From Aureibaculum algae (GTDB lineage Bacteria; Bacteroidota; Bacteroidia; Flavobacteriales; Flavobacteriaceae): DNA of 64,000 nucleotides. The stretch is from NCBI RefSeq assembly GCF_006065315.1, contig NZ_CP040749.1, positions 3,804,001 through 3,868,000 of the forward strand, given 5' to 3'. The translations under genes were made by a program, and so were the position numbers. Numbering within the stretch: the stretch's first letter is position 1; the number at the start of each line of letters is the position of its first letter. Below the pieces are notes generated by a model. It made no database searches. It was not told where the DNA came from and was given only the letters and a program-made list of their open reading frames with translations. Shown here in pieces: positions 61,403 through 64,000 of the stretch.

Positions 61403-62617
61403 TTAGGGGGTTTTATTTAATGTAAGTACAGTAATTTCTGGCCTCATTCCAATTCTTCCAGGAAAACCTAACCACCCCAAGCCTCTATTAACATATAAAT
61501 ATTGATTATTTTGTTTATAAAGACCAGCCCAGTGTTTATATTTATATTGTATGGGACTCCATTTTTTGTTTTTAAAATTAAAACCAGCTTGCATGCCATG
61601 AGTGTGACCAGAAAACGTTAAAGCAATATCCGTTTTATCAATAATCTCTTGGGGCCAATGGGAAGGATCATGTGATAATAAAATCTTAAATGGTATCGAT
61701 TCCACTCCCGTTAATGCTTTCTTTAAATTGCCATATTGTTTAAAGGGTGGGTTCCCCCAATTCTCTACCCCTACAATAGCTATTTCCTCATCGTTTCGCT
61801 TAATAATTGCTACACCGTTTAATAATAAATTAAAATTAATTTTTTTAAAGAAATATTTTATGGATTCAAAATTATCTTTTTTGTCTTTTGGTCTTTTCCA
61901 TTGACTATAATCGCCATAGTCATGGTTACCCAAAACAGCAAATTTACCTTCTTTAGCCTCTAGTTTTTCAAACACCTTTGACCAACCATTGAGTTCCCAC
62001 GCATAATTATTTACTAAATCTCCCGTAAAGAAAATAACATCAGGCTTACAATCATTAATAAGTTTCACCGCACTTTCTAAAATATTATATCGATAATTAA
62101 AACTTCCTATATGGACGTCAGAAATTTGAACAATTTTAAAACCTATAAAATCTTCGGGTAAATTCTTAAATGCCACTTCAACATGATGAACTTTGAATCT
62201 ATAAGCTGCTTTGAAAATGGCATACACAATTACAAAAAATGGTAAAAATCCGGAAAGCAGTGCTAATACAATAATGAACCACTTCGAATTTGGTAATAAT
62301 TGATTTGTAAAATAAAACAAAGCGATTACCACAACAAAAATTATTTTTGGGATAAAAGAAGATACTGTTAAACCGTATAAACTTGAAATTAAAAGCTGTT
62401 TTCTTCCGGGATGTATGGAATCCATTTTAATCTTTAAAACTAAGATTGAAATAATCAATCCCAAAGAGAATAACCAAAAAGAAATATCAATTGAAATTTT
62501 AATTAAAGGAGTATTAATTAAATTTAGCATGGGTTGTAATCCGAAAAATGCTAGAACATCAATCACCAAAATGGCAATACATAATAGAACGATAGTAAAA
62601 AAGGAAAACGATTTCAT
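61403..62617 (-). CDS. Membrane metallophosphoesterase (YkuE/YaeI-like)
   Basis: This 404-residue protein has four to five membrane spans in residues 1-150, then a calcineurin-like domain. All metal motifs are present: KIVQISDVHIGSF, IFFTGDLVNN, AVLGNHDYGDY, LLSHDPSHW and TFSGHTHGMQAG. Relatives hydrolyse phosphodiester or pyrophosphate bonds of lipids at the membrane. The substrate is unknown. It is monocistronic and diverges from the HPF gene. Confidence 0.9.
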   Translation of the reverse strand: MKSFSFFTIVLLCIAILVIDVLAFFGLQPMLNLINTPLIKISIDISFWLFSLGLIISILVLKIKMDSIHPGRKQLLISSLYGLTVSSFIPKIIFVVVIALFYFTNQLLPNSKWFIIVLALLSGFLPFFVIVYAIFKAAYRFKVHHVEVAFKNLPEDFIGFKIVQISDVHIGSFNYRYNILESAVKLINDCKPDVIFFTGDLVNNYAWELNGWSKVFEKLEAKEGKFAVLGNHDYGDYSQWKRPKDKKDNFESIKYFFKKINFNLLLNGVAIIKRNDEEIAIVGVENWGNPPFKQYGNLKKALTGVESIPFKILLSHDPSHWPQEIIDKTDIALTFSGHTHGMQAGFNFKNKKWSPIQYKYKHWAGLYKQNNQYLYVNRGLGWLGFPGRIGMRPEITVLTLNKTP

Positions 62618-62701
62618 TTTTTAAATTATAATAACACGATTATTTTTTTATCTAAGAATAGTGTATTAAATTTAACTATTATTAATTAAAAATAAACTAA
62701 T

Positions 62702-63004
62702 ATGGAAATAATTATTCAATTCGTAAAAATGCCTACAAGTGAGACGATGGAAACGTTTGTTACAGAACGTTTAGAAAAATTAGAAAAAAAATATGATTGG
62801 ATTATTAAAGCAGATGTATCTTATAAATTAGAAAATGACCCTACAGGAAAGGGTAAAATATGTGATATTAGGTTAAGCTTACCTGGACCTTTAATTTTTG
62901 CAACTTCTGATGAAAACAGTTGGGAAGCTGCTACAGATGCAACAATAAGAGATATAGAAAAGCAATTACAAAAACGGAAGGCGTCCATGAAAACACATTC
63001 TTAA
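62702..63004 (+). CDS. hpf: Ribosome hibernation-promoting factor (short HPF/RaiA family)
   Basis: This 100-residue protein has the S30AE beta-alpha-beta-beta-beta-alpha fold (IIIQFVKMPTSETMETFVTERLEKLEKKYDWIIKADVSYKLEND, KICDIRLSLPGPLIFATSDENSWEAATDATIRDIEKQLQKRK). It binds the 30S decoding region and stores idle ribosomes. It is the short form, lacking the C-terminal dimerisation domain. A perfect hairpin terminator follows at its stop. Confidence 0.9.
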   Translation: MEIIIQFVKMPTSETMETFVTERLEKLEKKYDWIIKADVSYKLENDPTGKGKICDIRLSLPGPLIFATSDENSWEAATDATIRDIEKQLQKRKASMKTHS

Positions 63005-63042
63005 AAATTAGGGTCAATTAAAAATAATTGACCCTAATTTTT
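63003..63042. terminator. Bidirectional terminator between hpf and the beta-barrel gene
   Basis: AAAAATTAGGGTCAATTA pairs perfectly (18 bp) with TAATTGACCCTAATTTTT around AAAA. It touches the stop codons of both converging genes. Confidence 0.88.
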
Positions 63043-63530
63043 TAAAACTGATATCTCAAACTTAAAGCTAAATCAAAATCTAAATTATCACCATAATTAT
63101 TCACAATTCCAAATTCAGGTCTAAAATCAATTGACACTAATAAAGGAATATCAAAGTTATATTCTATTCCAATATTCCCATCACCATTAACAAAAAGACC
63201 ATCATCAAAGTCATCTTTATATTTGTCTTTGTGATTCCAAGTACCAATACCTGCCCCGAACCCTGCATACCAATTAAAACCATCATCAATATTCCATACC
63301 CATTGATAAATACCTGATAGTTTCCAAGCATTTCGGTATTTCGTATTTCTCAAACCTAAATCTATTTCTAATCTATTTTTAGTATTTAATTTTGTTTGAT
63401 AAGAAATTTCACCACCAAAACCATCATTATCTCCTAATCGAAATCCTAATGCATGCTTTGAAATTTCTTGTGCCTTAGTTTGACAAATAAAACCAGCTAT
63501 TAAAATAGTGGTAAACAATAATTTTCTCAT
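63042..63530 (-). CDS. Small outer-membrane beta-barrel protein
   Basis: This 162-residue protein has a signal peptide (MRKLLFTTILIAGFICQTKAQ). Alternating amphipathic strands follow (ALGFRLGDNDGFGGEISYQTKL, RLEIDLGLRNTK, WYAGFGAGIGTWNHK), ending in a C-terminal aromatic strand (DLALSLRYQF). That is the OmpW/OmpA-like eight-strand barrel pattern. The function is unknown. Its stop abuts the shared terminator. Confidence 0.8.
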   Translation of the reverse strand: MRKLLFTTILIAGFICQTKAQEISKHALGFRLGDNDGFGGEISYQTKLNTKNRLEIDLGLRNTKYRNAWKLSGIYQWVWNIDDGFNWYAGFGAGIGTWNHKDKYKDDFDDGLFVNGDGNIGIEYNFDIPLLVSIDFRPEFGIVNNYGDNLDFDLALSLRYQF

Positions 63531-63749
63531 CTATTTATAAATTTTAAATTATACATGTACATAATCAACATATTTGCAAACCTATTGACAAAAATTTACA
63601 TAATTTGACTCAAACCACTTAAAATTTAACGCTATTAATTACAATAAACATATTACCTTATTTGCTCGTATTTTATATATAGGCTTAAACCTAATTTGAT
63701 ACTATAAATTCAGCTTATTAATGGATTATAAAAAATGATAAGAACTAAC

Positions 63750-64000
<251 letters not shown>

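Overview
The window is AT-rich DNA from a Bacteroidota bacterium, most likely a marine member of Flavobacteriaceae. Pointers are Bacteroidota-type promoters (TTG, about 19 bp, TAnnTTTG), few Shine-Dalgarno sites, a type IX secretion (T9SS) sorting domain, IntDOT-like integrases, and the gene order udk / FtsB-like / methylmalonyl-CoA mutase.

Left chromosomal part (1-6.8 kb): an RNA-binding S1 protein (cut by the window), a methylmalonyl-CoA mutase operon whose large subunit is split and has lost its main active-site residues, a DivIC/FtsB-like protein, uridine kinase, and a cytochrome c / PQQ sugar dehydrogenase pair. It ends in tRNA-Pro(TGG).

Two tandem integrative elements follow the tRNA (about 6.8-29.4 kb and 29.4-34.4 kb). 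Each starts with a copy of the tRNA 3' end, its own terminator hairpin and an integrase. Both carry a shared 125-bp noncoding block. Element 1 carries an XRE/HEPN pair, a zinc-ribbon protein, a XerC-like recombinase and, directly behind that recombinase, the most remarkable feature: an integron-like gene-cassette array (12.2-29.1 kb). Each cassette begins with GTTRNNN and ends with the reverse complement of that same arm. Cassettes are separated by 120-200-bp imperfect palindromes resembling attC sites. The cargo is typical cassette cargo: Tdi1-like, TIMP-like, Crp/Fnr, SRPBCC, DinB, esterase, MFS/HD/Crp and YkgJ genes. Three identical IS110-family (IS1111-like) elements sit at the same position and orientation in three of these palindromes. 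An IS3 element and a second kind of IS110 element sit in another. No canonical IntI is seen. Element 2 carries a lipoprotein with an HExxH motif and small secreted proteins, one of them frameshifted.

The 35-57 kb region is a polysaccharide and signalling locus: a receiver domain fused to a glycosyltransferase, a giant GT-C-like membrane protein, an Ig-like secreted protein, a GH5-like hydrolase, a GT4, a flippase, a STAS protein, a TPR/beta-barrel protein and a T9SS-exported protein. Beside it is a phosphorelay operon with CheY-like, H-NOX, PAS kinase, FIST, kinase, Hpt and LytTR proteins. A repeated motif (GACGAATGGTTTAA-like) lies about 80-110 bp upstream of five minus-strand genes here and may be the LytTR regulator's site.

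The right part (57-64 kb) is ordinary chromosome: aldose epimerase, a small MscS channel, a GIY-YIG nuclease gene between a broken tRNA-Pro relic and an intact tRNA-Pro(GGG), a pseudouridine synthase, rhamnose mutarotase, a c-type cytochrome lipoprotein, a SIMPL protein, a metallophosphoesterase, HPF/RaiA, a beta-barrel protein and the start of trxB.
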